DNA from: Marinobacter gelidimuriae
Lineage (GTDB): Bacteria; Pseudomonadota; Gammaproteobacteria; Pseudomonadales; Oleiphilaceae
Direction of reading: 5' to 3'
Length of the DNA: 64,000 nt
Assembly: GCF_000372805.1 (NCBI RefSeq)
Contig: NZ_KB889827.1
Span: 161,701 to 225,700 of the forward strand
A program made the position numbers and the translations under genes. Of this stretch, positions 28,637 through 37,457 are shown one piece after another. The stretch's first letter is position 1. Every line of letters starts with the position of its first letter. The notes below the pieces were generated by a model. That model was given only the letters and a program-made list of their open reading frames with translations, was not told the DNA's origin and ran no database searches.

Positions 28637-29083
28637 TCAGAAGCCTCCCAGCAGGCCGTCAGGCAGGCTCAGCGACAAGCCATAGTTGAACAACCCGAAC
28701 ACCACAACGGCACTGATTAAACCCGTCACAAATGCCTGCTTCAGAGGTGCACCCATGCGCCAGCTCAAGACTCCGATAACCAACGTAGTGGAAATAATAA
28801 ATCCCAATGGCTCGAGCAGCAGCGCATAAACCACCAGCACAATGATCGAAATCACCAGTTCCAGAGCAGATTTGCCCACCGGCCATTTGGCATCGGCGTC
28901 TGGTTTGATCATCAGGTACAGGCTGCCCACCACCAGCACAATCGCCAGAATGGTGGGGAATGTTTCTGGCCCTACACCCTCGGCACCGCCGAAGGGTTCA
29001 GGCCATTGCTGCGCTACCCAGCCATAGGCAACCGCCACAACCAGCAGAAACAAGCCCAGAATACGGTCGCCCATGCCGGTCAT
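28637..29083 (-). CDS. tctB: Tripartite tricarboxylate transporter, small permease
   Basis: This 148-residue protein has four helices: GDRILGLFLLVVAVAYGWVA, then TFPTILAIVLVVGSLYLMI, ALELVISIIVLVVYALLLEP and AFVTGLISAVVVFGLFNYGL. The length and layout match TctB. Its start overlaps the tctC stop by four bases and tctA begins two bases after it, so the three are translated together. Confidence 0.92.
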   Translation of the reverse strand: MTGMGDRILGLFLLVVAVAYGWVAQQWPEPFGGAEGVGPETFPTILAIVLVVGSLYLMIKPDADAKWPVGKSALELVISIIVLVVYALLLEPLGFIISTTLVIGVLSWRMGAPLKQAFVTGLISAVVVFGLFNYGLSLSLPDGLLGGF

Positions 29084-30057
29084 TTTAGTAGACCGATTTC
29101 CCGGGACAGGTTTTCAATGTCCTGCACCTGGTTGGTTACAAAGCTTTCAAACTCGCCGGCCTTGGGGTGGAACGGAATCAGACCGTTACTTTTCATCACG
29201 GCTTTCCATTCTTTGCTGGCGTAAATAGTGTCCATCGCCTCTACCCAGTATTGCTGAGCTTCTTCGGAGGTTTCTTTGGGCATATAAAACCCGCGCCAGT
29301 TAGGGCCAAGCGCATCAATACCTTGCTCGCGGGCGGTAGGTATGTTGCCAAATTTGCCCGGCAGGCGTTCTTCGGAAAGCACCGCCAGTACGCGCAAATC
29401 GCCCGATTCCATAAAGCCGGTCGCTTCAGATACGTCACCGGTAAAGGCATCCACCTGGCCACCCACTACCTGGGTCATGGCTTCGCCGCCGTTGTTGTAT
29501 GACAGGTAAGGAATGGACGGCAACTTTTCGGCACCCGCCGCTTTTGCTGCAATCAGCACTTTCAAGTGGTCCCAACCGCCGCGAGCACTGCCGCCGGCAA
29601 ACTTAACCGCGCGTGGGTCTTCTTTCAGCGCATCCATCAGCTGATTCAAGTTTTGGTACTCGGAATCTTTGCTCACAGCGATGATGCCGTAGTCGGCTCC
29701 CAAAGCGCCGATCCACTTCACCATCGAGGCGTCCAAACCGGGAAACTGCTTCTGTGCCAACCGGGTGGTGGTGGCGGTAGACGCCGCAACAATCAGCTTG
29801 TCGTCGTTTTTACGCTTGCTGACGGTGTGAGCGTAAGCTACCCCACCGCCGGCGCCGGCCATATTGACGGTTTGTACAGAGCCTTCTACCAGTTCAAGCT
29901 TCTGCATAACGTTGCCAACGCTACGGCAGGTGAAATCCCAGCCGCCGCCCGGGTCCGCCGGAGCCAGACACTCTACTGTCCCGCTGGGCTCCCAGGCCAT
30001 GACAGACATACTGAAAGCGGCGGCCGCCGCGAGTGTTATTGTTCTTTTAATAAACAT
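29080..30057 (-). CDS. tctC: Tripartite tricarboxylate transporter, solute-binding protein
   Basis: This 325-residue periplasmic binding protein has a signal peptide (MFIKRTITLAAAAAFSMSVM, ending near MAW). Family features are ECLAPADPGGGWDFTCRSVG, the ligand loop VNMAGAGGGVAYAH, AGGSARGGWDHLKVLIAAKA and GGQVDAFTGDVSEA. The start at 30057 is set by AAGGTGG five bases upstream; the in-frame GTG at 30066 lies inside that site. The ligand is predicted to be a carboxylate. Confidence 0.93.
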   Translation of the reverse strand: MFIKRTITLAAAAAFSMSVMAWEPSGTVECLAPADPGGGWDFTCRSVGNVMQKLELVEGSVQTVNMAGAGGGVAYAHTVSKRKNDDKLIVAASTATTTRLAQKQFPGLDASMVKWIGALGADYGIIAVSKDSEYQNLNQLMDALKEDPRAVKFAGGSARGGWDHLKVLIAAKAAGAEKLPSIPYLSYNNGGEAMTQVVGGQVDAFTGDVSEATGFMESGDLRVLAVLSEERLPGKFGNIPTAREQGIDALGPNWRGFYMPKETSEEAQQYWVEAMDTIYASKEWKAVMKSNGLIPFHPKAGEFESFVTNQVQDIENLSREIGLLK

Positions 30058-30264
30058 ACTATCCACCTTGTTGTTTCGGTAAAAAATGGCGTTTCAGCAA
30101 ACAGAATAGAAGGCAATGCGTAGTTGCTGAAGCTTGCGGGCGTAACGGATATAAAAGAACTATCATTCATTCTGTTCATACAGTTCACGGGCAAAAAGAG
30201 TTACGGTGTTTTAACCTGATAAATCCGGGCGCCCGGCGCCGATGGACCAAGCTGACGGACGCCT
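30058..30264. promoter_or_regulatory. Divergent promoter region between tctC and the sensor kinase
   Basis: This 207-base region separates divergent operons. It is AT-richer than its surroundings and should hold both promoters and the response-regulator operator. No exact operator could be chosen. Confidence 0.5.
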
Positions 30265-31893
30265 ATGCCTGTAAAGCGACGCACAAAACTTAAAACCCGC
30301 ATGATTCTCACCCTTGGCCTGGTGAGCGCTCTACAAACCGTGTTCATTGGCGTGTTTGCCGGTTATTACCTCAGCGAATCCCTATACAACGAGATTGGCC
30401 AGCGGGCTTTGATGGTCGCCAAAACCATTGCCGCCAGCCCCGCTGTTATCCGTGGCATTCAACAACGTAATATTGAAGACCTAAACGCCCTCGCCCGCAC
30501 CTTGACCCGAACCAACGAGGCTCTGTTTGTTGTCATTGGCGATCAGGACGCCATTCGCCTTGCGCACCCGTCCCCCAAACGCATCGGCCAATCCATGGGC
30601 GACGACGAGGGCGATTACGGCCGTCGCGCACTGGTGGAGGGCAAGGGCTACATCGCCCGAGCGCTCGGCAACCTGGGCGAATCCATGCGGGGAAAAGCGC
30701 CGGTGTTTGAACCAGACAGCGACTTTATTATTGGAATCATATCGGTGGGCTACAGCGTAAGCCAGGTGGAAGCCACCGTGCAGCGCTACAGTTTTGTGTT
30801 TTACGGGGTTTTGAGCGTGGCATTGCTGGTTAGCATTCTCGCAGCGGTTGTGATTGCCAGTCGTTTCAAGCGCGCTATTTTTGGCCTGGAACCGGAGGAA
30901 ATCGCCGGTCTGTTCCAAGAGCGCAACGCAACGCTGCAATCGGTGCGTGAAGGCATTATTGCCATTAACCGCGACGGCATTATTACCACGGTGAATCGTG
31001 CGGCCCTGGTCACTCTTGGGCTTGATACCGAGATGCCGGTGGCAGGGCGCCCCATTCACGAGATACTGCCGGAGAGCGGTTTAATGTCCGTTCTGGCCAC
31101 CGGCACGCCAGATTTCGACCGCGAAGTGTGGCTGCGCAACCGCCAGATGGTGGTCAACCGGCTGCCAATGCGCCAAGGCGACGACATAATCGGCGTGGTG
31201 GCCAGCTTCCGTTTGCGTAACGAGCTGGATCAAGTCAGCCAGCAGCTCACCCGCATCCAGCAATACGCCGACACTCTGCGCAGCCAAACCCACGAATACT
31301 CCAATAAGCTGCACACCATCGCAGGGCTGATACAGTTGGGTGCCTACAACGACGCTCTGGGGCTTATTGGCAGCGAAGTCAGCAGCCATCAGGCACTGAT
31401 TCACTTGCTGCTGGAAGCCGTGCCTGACCCCATCATTGCCGGTTGCCTGCTGGGCAAACACAACCGTGCCCGGGAAATGGGCCTGCACCTGGACATAGAC
31501 CCAGATAGCCAGATGAACGACCTGCCGCACAATTTACCGCGAGAACAACTCGTCAGCGTACTCGGCAATTTGATTGATAACGCGCTGGAAGCCACCCGTC
31601 GGCATACCGGTGCCAATGGCCGGGTACAGCTGTCGATGACCGATCTCGGCCAAGAGCTGATTTTCGAGGTGGAAGACCAGGGCCCGGGCATCCCCTTGGA
31701 GGTTCAAAGCCGAATGTTTGAAAAGGGTGTTACCAGCAAAACAGGCACCCATCACGGTTTTGGTTTGCATCTGGTGCGTCAGTTTCTGGACAGTTGGGGT
31801 GGCTCGGTGACGGTGGAAAACCTGGGAACCGCTGGCGGCAGCCGCTTCACCTTGTATTTACCAAAAACACCCACCGGCAGGAGCCAACTTTGA
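30265..31893 (+). CDS. Sensor histidine kinase, CitA/DcuS type
   Basis: This 542-residue membrane kinase has TM1 at about residues 15-37, a periplasmic PDC-type sensor to about 170, TM2 at about 175-197, then a PAS domain (VREGIIAINRDGIITTVNRA). The phospho-acceptor is His343 in THEYSNKLHTIAGLIQLG, the CitA/DcuS form. The ATPase domain has NLIDNALEATRR and GPGIPLEVQSRMFEKG. It senses a small carboxylate in known relatives, which fits the neighbouring tctCBA. Confidence 0.92.
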   Translation: MPVKRRTKLKTRMILTLGLVSALQTVFIGVFAGYYLSESLYNEIGQRALMVAKTIAASPAVIRGIQQRNIEDLNALARTLTRTNEALFVVIGDQDAIRLAHPSPKRIGQSMGDDEGDYGRRALVEGKGYIARALGNLGESMRGKAPVFEPDSDFIIGIISVGYSVSQVEATVQRYSFVFYGVLSVALLVSILAAVVIASRFKRAIFGLEPEEIAGLFQERNATLQSVREGIIAINRDGIITTVNRAALVTLGLDTEMPVAGRPIHEILPESGLMSVLATGTPDFDREVWLRNRQMVVNRLPMRQGDDIIGVVASFRLRNELDQVSQQLTRIQQYADTLRSQTHEYSNKLHTIAGLIQLGAYNDALGLIGSEVSSHQALIHLLLEAVPDPIIAGCLLGKHNRAREMGLHLDIDPDSQMNDLPHNLPREQLVSVLGNLIDNALEATRRHTGANGRVQLSMTDLGQELIFEVEDQGPGIPLEVQSRMFEKGVTSKTGTHHGFGLHLVRQFLDSWGGSVTVENLGTAGGSRFTLYLPKTPTGRSQL

Positions 31894-32585
31894 CCCCCAT
31901 CCGACTGCTGATTGCTGAAGACGACCGCCAGATAGCGGAAATTCAGCGCCGCTTTATTCAGCGTTTGAGCCAGGTGGAATTGTGCGGCATCGCACACACC
32001 CTGGCCGACGCACAAGACCAGGCCGAAGTGCTGCAGCCCGACCTGATACTGCTGGATGTGTATTTCCCCGACGGTAACGGCCTCGATTTGCTGCGTGAGC
32101 TGCGCGCCAGTAACAGCAGCAGCGACGTGATTCTGATTACCGCCGCCAAAGAAGTGGACACGCTGCGCACCGCCCTGCGCGGCGGGGTATTCGACTACAT
32201 CCTGAAACCCTTGGTATTCGAACGCCTGGAAGAGGCCATTAACCGCTTCTGTGACCATGTTGAACGCCTGTCGGCACTGAAGCATCTAGGTCAAGATGAA
32301 GTAGACGCCCTGCTCCCGCGCAACAGCGGCGAAAATGGCAACGACAGCCATCACCGACTGCCCAAAGGCATTGATGTGATTACGCTGGACCGGATTCATG
32401 AGGTCATTGCCGACGGCAAGCCCTGGAGTGCAGAGGAAGTAGGCGGCGCCATGGGTGCATCGCGCACCACAGCCAGACGCTACCTGGAATATATGACCGG
32501 CACCAGAACCCTGGTGGCCGAGGTTACCTATGGCAGTATTGGCCGGCCGGAAAGACGCTACCGAATGCAGCGCCTGCCGGCCTGA
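31890..32585 (+). CDS. Response regulator, CitB/DcuR type
   Basis: This 231-residue regulator has a receiver domain with the phospho-acceptor Asp56 in LILLDVYFPDGNGLDLL and Lys in YILKPLVFERLEEA. The C-terminal DNA-binding part has WSAEEVGGAMGASRTTARRYLEYM. The start is TTG 31890, which overlaps the kinase stop (TTGA) and has CAGGAG six bases upstream. It probably activates tctCBA. Confidence 0.92.
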   Translation: MTPIRLLIAEDDRQIAEIQRRFIQRLSQVELCGIAHTLADAQDQAEVLQPDLILLDVYFPDGNGLDLLRELRASNSSSDVILITAAKEVDTLRTALRGGVFDYILKPLVFERLEEAINRFCDHVERLSALKHLGQDEVDALLPRNSGENGNDSHHRLPKGIDVITLDRIHEVIADGKPWSAEEVGGAMGASRTTARRYLEYMTGTRTLVAEVTYGSIGRPERRYRMQRLPA

Positions 32586-32649
32586 ATACGCCCCGCCTGG
32601 CCTTAGCTCTTTATAAATAGCGCTTAACGCCAGACGGAACACCCACCTG

Positions 32650-34242
32650 CTATATCAGTTTCTGTGCCCGCGCCATGGCAAACGCAGCCTGCGGGCCGGT
32701 CCACAGCGACGGCAGAATAATCAGCGACACCGGAATGGCGGTTAGCACAATAAACTGCTGCAACACACCAATCTGGCCGGCACCCATGTACAGCAAAATC
32801 GCCGCCATGACAGCCATGGCTCCGCCCCAAAAAGCGCGAATGGCGTAGTGCGGTTCATCGTGGCCTGCGCCTACGGTGGCAATGGCATAGCTCATGGAAT
32901 CGCCGGTGGTGGCCACGAAAATGGTGGTCAACAGCAGCACGGCTGCGGCCATCATTACGCCGCCGGGTAAGTTCTTGGCAACGGTCAGTGTGGCTTGATC
33001 AAAACGGAACGCGTTCAGCGCTTCGGTTAGGTCAAACACACCCGTGAGCTGGTAATACACACCCGAACCACCCAGCAGGGTGAACCAGATGGTGGTGGCG
33101 ATCGGCGCCAGAATGGATACCGCCAAAATAGTCTGGCGAATGGTGCGACCGCGGGAAATGCGCGCCACAAAAATCGACATCAGCGGGGTGTAGCCAATAA
33201 ACCAGGCGAAAAAGAATACCGTCCACCACTTCATCCACCATTCCGGTGCCGTTTCACTGGTCATAGTGGCCATGGCGAAGAACGACGCCAGATACTCGCC
33301 CATAGATGCCATATAAGTATTGACCAAAAACAGAGTGGGGCCGAACACAAAGATCACCGCGCCGATGACCAGAGCCAGAATGACATTGAACCGGCTCAGC
33401 AACTGAATACCACGGTGAATACCACTGACCGCCGAGGCCATGTAAACAACGGCCAGCAGGCCAAGAATAACCAATTGGGTGCTGAATTCGTCTGCCACGC
33501 CGAACAGCTCATGCAGGCCGAAACTCATCTGTGTGGCCAAAAAGCCAATGGGGCCAACGGTACCGGCAACCACCGCAATAACGCACATGGCGTCAACAAC
33601 GCCGCCTAACCAGCTGCTCATAATGCGCTCGCCAAACACCGGATACAGCAAGGTACGCGGCTGTAACGGTTTGCCCTGAACGTAGTGGGCGTGAGCCAGC
33701 ACCATGGCCGTTAACGACCCAAGTACGCTCCAGGCCAAGAAACCCCAGTGCATAAACGCCTGAGCCATGGCCGGCGCAACGGCCTGTGCCGTGCCGGCTT
33801 CGGTGTCAAACGCCGGTGGCGTTACCACAAAGTGATACACCGGCTCGCCAGCAGCAAAGAACACACCGCCACCCGCCAGCAGAGTACATAGAATCATCGA
33901 CAGCCAGCGGAAGGTGCTGAATTCAGGCTTTTCCATACCACCCAGGCGGGCGGCACCAGCGCGGCTAACGGCCACGCCCATCGCAATGAAGAAGGTCAGC
34001 AACAGCAACAGCTGGAAAAAGGTGCCCATATACTTGGCCGTCCAGGCAAAACCCACGTCAATCACGGAGGCAAGACTGGCCGCATCCGTCAGCGACCAGC
34101 CTACGAACAGCAAAATGAAGCCAATGGTTAGAACCAGTACAACCGGATCACCGAAACGGTGAGCACCAGCATGGCCAGCGGGATGAGAATCAGAAGCGGT
34201 AAAACGGGGGTTATCGGTAGTGCTTGCACTGCTTAAAGACAT
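32650..34242 (-). CDS. BCCT-family transporter with altered aromatic box
   Basis: This 530-residue protein has 12 helices. Family marks are FFQLLLLLTFFIAMGVAVSR, GEPVYHF, MHWGFLAWSVLGSL and the hallmark ARISRGRTIRQT. In betaine carriers the preceding helix reads WAWWISWSP; here it is FAWFIGYTPL, so two of the Trp residues that hold trimethylammonium groups are Phe and Tyr. The substrate may differ from betaine or choline. The ATG at 34242 was chosen; an upstream GTG at 34281 is the alternative. Confidence 0.9.
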   Translation of the reverse strand: MSLSSASTTDNPRFTASDSHPAGHAGAHRFGDPVVLVLTIGFILLFVGWSLTDAASLASVIDVGFAWTAKYMGTFFQLLLLLTFFIAMGVAVSRAGAARLGGMEKPEFSTFRWLSMILCTLLAGGGVFFAAGEPVYHFVVTPPAFDTEAGTAQAVAPAMAQAFMHWGFLAWSVLGSLTAMVLAHAHYVQGKPLQPRTLLYPVFGERIMSSWLGGVVDAMCVIAVVAGTVGPIGFLATQMSFGLHELFGVADEFSTQLVILGLLAVVYMASAVSGIHRGIQLLSRFNVILALVIGAVIFVFGPTLFLVNTYMASMGEYLASFFAMATMTSETAPEWWMKWWTVFFFAWFIGYTPLMSIFVARISRGRTIRQTILAVSILAPIATTIWFTLLGGSGVYYQLTGVFDLTEALNAFRFDQATLTVAKNLPGGVMMAAAVLLLTTIFVATTGDSMSYAIATVGAGHDEPHYAIRAFWGGAMAVMAAILLYMGAGQIGVLQQFIVLTAIPVSLIILPSLWTGPQAAFAMARAQKLI

Positions 34243-34323
34243 GTATCGACCAGTTTCTAAAATTAGCCGACCACCGTACACACCTAGTTTCGTATTATCC
34301 AGAACGTTTGGGCATTTTCGCGT

Positions 34324-34890
34324 TTAAAGACCTGTTGTTTCGGGTGGACCCAGCTGTTTCAAACCATCGCTGTACAGAGCAACCAGTAAGGGTTCGCCTT
34401 GTTCATTCACCCGAAACTGGCCATACCGGGCCGCCTCGTAGTATTCAGCATCGCCTTCCTGGAAAAAGAACGCGTTGGTGGCAAACTGAATCCACAACAG
34501 CTGCCCACAAGCCTCCGTGGAAAAGCGGCCGGTAGGCTGAAAGTACAACGTTAGCGCGAGGTTGACCAAAACAGCCCAAAGCACCCATAGCGGTGCAAAT
34601 CGGCCAATCAGGGCAAAGGGTGTTAGCAGTAACATCCACACAAAAAACAGCTGCCAGGGGTCCGCACCAGTCTGGTAGGTTTACCCAAACAGCGCCAGCA
34701 AGCCACCGAGGCACAACAGCAACACGTCTAAAAAGCGCAGCCACTGCCGGCCAGCCGGAAACACGCCGGCTATCACCGCGGCGCGGTTTGAATCTGCGGG
34801 CGCAATCTGGCCGCCGTCAACCAAAGCAACAAACGCTTTACGTGTTTCAGACCGTATTTCAGGCTTTGCTTCAGACTGCGTTTCAGACAT
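34324..34890 (-). pseudogene. DUF2157 membrane protein remnant
   Basis: A good ribosome site (AGGAGGG) leads to ATG 34890 and MSETQSEAKPEI. The hydrophobic start LRFLDVLLLCLGGLLALFG then meets a TAA stop at 34681-34683. The same frame continues TYQTGADPWQLFFVWMLLLT. Intact DUF2157 proteins read FGQTYQTGADPWQLF, so the stop replaces Gln (CAA to TAA). The two helices that should precede this motif also appear to be missing. The frame ends at 34324, shorter than the family. Confidence 0.7.
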
Positions 34891-34933
34891 AGCTAATGCG
34901 CCCTCCTGGCACGAATTACCAAACAGATACCCG

Positions 34934-35509
34934 TTACTCCGCGGTCGCCCGCCCCATGAACCTGCGTTCTTCCACATTCACTTTGATGCGGTCGCCGGTG
35001 GAAATGTATTCAGGCACCTGAATCACCAAGCCTGTGACCATAGTCGCTGGCTTGGTTCTGGCTGTGGCAGAGCCACCTTTCACCGAAGGAGCTGTGTCCG
35101 CGATTTCAAAATCGACCGTGGGGGGCAGAGCCAGCGCTACGGGTGCATCTTTGATCAACACAACCATAATGCCTTGGGTTTCTTCGGTAACAAACAGCAG
35201 CTCCTCAGCAATGGCTTCTTTGTTGAGCATATACTGTGTGTAATCTTCGGTATCCATAAACACGTATTCTTCGCCGTCGGCGTAAGAAAATGACGCCGTA
35301 CGGCGGGTCAAATCCGCCAGATTCAGCATATCGCCGTCTTTGAAGGTTTCGTCTTTCTTACTGTTGGTCACCACATCGTACAACCGCATGCGGTAAAGGC
35401 TGCCGCCAGCCCGGCCTTGGGGTACAGACCGCTCGATGTCCTTGACAAAATACACCCGGCCTTCAAACTCGATAGCAGCGTTTTTCTTGATTTCACTTGC
35501 TCTAGGCAT
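34934..35509 (-). CDS. efpL: Elongation factor P-like protein EfpL (YeiP)
   Basis: This 191-residue paralogue of EF-P relieves ribosome stalling. It has [20 protein letters not shown], the tip loop [11 protein letters not shown] with Arg in place of the EF-P Lys, [19 protein letters not shown] and [19 protein letters not shown]. It matches E. coli YeiP throughout. The start at 35509 (MPRAS) agrees with homologues. Confidence 0.93.
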   Translation of the reverse strand: MPRASEIKKNAAIEFEGRVYFVKDIERSVPQGRAGGSLYRMRLYDVVTNSKKDETFKDGDMLNLADLTRRTASFSYADGEEYVFMDTEDYTQYMLNKEAIAEELLFVTEETQGIMVVLIKDAPVALALPPTVDFEIADTAPSVKGGSATARTKPATMVTGLVIQVPEYISTGDRIKVNVEERRFMGRATAE

Positions 35510-35662
35510 TTTCAAAGCTCCAAAACAGCATGATAAACGAACCGGTACCAAGCAAATGCCGGTCCGGGTTCAGACCCGGTGATTCTACCGTCAGAAGCGC
35601 TTTGCTGGTAGCTCTCACAGATCAACACAACCAAAACCGATTTAATGTAAGATTGCGGCCCT

Positions 35663-36520
35663 ATGAAAACACCAAAACGATTACAATCCCTTTTAGACGA
35701 CGGGCTGATAGACAGCGTGCTGTATCAGCTTATGAGCGGCAAAGAAGCTCAGGTATACGTGGTGCAGTGTGGCGACCAGGTTCGCTGTGCCAAAGTGTTT
35801 AAAGAAGCGTCAAAACGCAGCTTCAAGCAGGCCGTGGAATACCAGGAAGGCCGCAAGGTACGCAACAGTCGCCGTGCCCGCGCCATGGGTAAAAAAACCC
35901 GCTACGGCCAAAAAGAGCATGAAGACGCCTGGCTGAACGCCGAGGTAGACGCCCTTTACCGCCTGGCGGATGCCGGTGTGCGGGTGCCACGGCCATCAGG
36001 CTTTGTTGATGGGGTACTGCTGATGGAACTGATCAGCGATGCCGATGGCAAAGCCGCGCCCAGGCTGGACGACGTTGAACTGACCCGCGAACAGGCGCTG
36101 GACTTCCACCAGCAGGTGATTGCCGACGTCGTGCGCATGCTCAGCGCCGGACTTATTCACGGCGATTTGTCGGAGTTCAACGTACTGCTGGATGATCAGG
36201 GGCCAGTCATTATCGACCTACCCCAGGCGGTGAACGCCTCTGGCAACAACAACGCCGAACGCATGCTGGAGCGCGACGTAGACAACATGCGCCGCTATTT
36301 TGGCAAGTACGCGCCGGAGCTGATGAACACCGATTACGGCAAAGAAATCTGGGAGCTGTACGAAAGTGGCCGCCTGCACCCCACCAGCAAACTGACCGGG
36401 TGCTTTATTCACGACACCCACAGCGCGGACCTGGGCGAAATAATGGAAGTGATTGACGCGGCGAAGGAAGAAGAGCGGGATCGCCTGGATCGGCAACAGG
36501 CGAACGACGACGAAGATTAA
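35663..36520 (+). CDS. RIO-family serine protein kinase
   Basis: This 285-residue bacterial RIO1-like kinase has MSGKEAQVYVVQCGD as nucleotide loop, the lysine in CAKVFKE (about residue 44), IHGDLSEFNVLLDD as catalytic loop and VIIDLPQAVN as metal-binding loop. Pseudomonas has a similar protein. Targets are unknown. The C-terminus is very acidic and basic (EEERDRLDRQQANDDED). A terminator follows. Confidence 0.92.
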   Translation: MKTPKRLQSLLDDGLIDSVLYQLMSGKEAQVYVVQCGDQVRCAKVFKEASKRSFKQAVEYQEGRKVRNSRRARAMGKKTRYGQKEHEDAWLNAEVDALYRLADAGVRVPRPSGFVDGVLLMELISDADGKAAPRLDDVELTREQALDFHQQVIADVVRMLSAGLIHGDLSEFNVLLDDQGPVIIDLPQAVNASGNNNAERMLERDVDNMRRYFGKYAPELMNTDYGKEIWELYESGRLHPTSKLTGCFIHDTHSADLGEIMEVIDAAKEEERDRLDRQQANDDED

Positions 36521-36533
36521 CAAATATCGCAGC

Positions 36534-36562
36534 AAAGCTGGCGCTAAACGTCAGCTTTTTTT
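36534..36562 (+). terminator. Terminator of the RIO kinase gene
   Basis: The stem AAAGCTG/CAGCTTT with an 11-base loop is followed by a run of T. Confidence 0.8.
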
Positions 36563-36631
36563 ACACCTGCTATTTTAGAATCTTCTTAAAAATCAGTAAC
36601 CCGCTAAAACAACGATCTGACCGGCAGCGCA

Positions 36632-36665
36632 AATGCCCGCCGGTGATAACGGCGGGCATTTTTTT
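36632..36665 (+). terminator. Second hairpin with T run
   Basis: A perfect ten-pair stem AATGCCCGCC/GGCGGGCATT with an eight-base loop ends in TTTTT and touches the stop of the SDR gene. It may back up the preceding terminator or end the SDR transcript. Confidence 0.7.
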
Positions 36666-37333
36666 CACCATGGCAGTAACTCACCGGTCTGATGCCAGAA
36701 CGAGCCGGTGTTCTCTATATTCAGCTCCTCAATTCGCGCCGTCAGCCCGCTGATGGATTCGGCAGTCGTAATCTTTCCTCGGCCTTTGGTCATGCCGGTT
36801 TGCACAAACCCCGGGTGCAACTGAGCCAACGCAATGCCTTTAGGTTTAAGATCCACTGATAGTGATTTGCCAAACGCATTCAGTGCCGCCTTTGAGGCCC
36901 TGTAGCCATATCTGGCCCCCGAATTGTTCAGGGTTATTGAGCCCAACTGGCTGGTGATGTTGGCAACTTTTCCTCCAGACGGTATGAGCGACATAAGCGC
37001 CTCGGTCACTCGCAGCGGTGCATAAGCGTTTACTTCCATTTGTGCTCGCAGGGAATCGAAGTCAATGCAGCCCAGCTCGTTTTCTTGCAGCAAGCCGGCG
37101 TTGTTGATGAGAAGATCAATGTGCTCGCCTGCCAACGCATCCGCCAGCCTAGCCACGCTTTCACCCGACGTTACATCGACATGCTCAATTACCCTCGCCG
37201 CTGCCGCCTCCAGCTCGTCAGAGGTTTGCCGACATACGCCAATAACGTAATGGCCAGCACGGCTATAGTGCTGCGCCAACTCCAGGCCAATGCCGCGGTT
37301 GGCGCCGGTAATCAAAACAACCCGTTTTTTCAT
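36665..37333 (-). CDS. Short-chain dehydrogenase/reductase
   Basis: This 222-residue SDR has the cofactor motif VLITGANRGIGLELA, LLINNAGLL in the active-site fold, the catalytic Ser in ITSQLGS and YRASKAALNAFGKSL (YxxxK). It also contains HPGFVQTGMTKG. The substrate is not predictable from sequence. Confidence 0.9.
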   Translation of the reverse strand: MKKRVVLITGANRGIGLELAQHYSRAGHYVIGVCRQTSDELEAAAARVIEHVDVTSGESVARLADALAGEHIDLLINNAGLLQENELGCIDFDSLRAQMEVNAYAPLRVTEALMSLIPSGGKVANITSQLGSITLNNSGARYGYRASKAALNAFGKSLSVDLKPKGIALAQLHPGFVQTGMTKGRGKITTAESISGLTARIEELNIENTGSFWHQTGELLPW

Positions 37334-37400
37334 CGTTCATGCCCCTGTAAATAGCGATTGTACGTCGATTAAAAACAGTAATACGTTTCCCTCAGTCAAA

Positions 37401-37440
37401 AAAAAACGGTGAAGAGGTTTTATCCTCTTCACCGTTTTTT
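37401..37440. terminator. Strong bidirectional terminator
   Basis: A 17-pair perfect stem (AAAAAACGGTGAAGAGG and its complement) with a six-base loop separates the SDR and symporter genes. It ends the symporter transcript on the minus strand. Confidence 0.9.
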
Positions 37441-37457
37441 ATCAGCCGTCGATTCGG

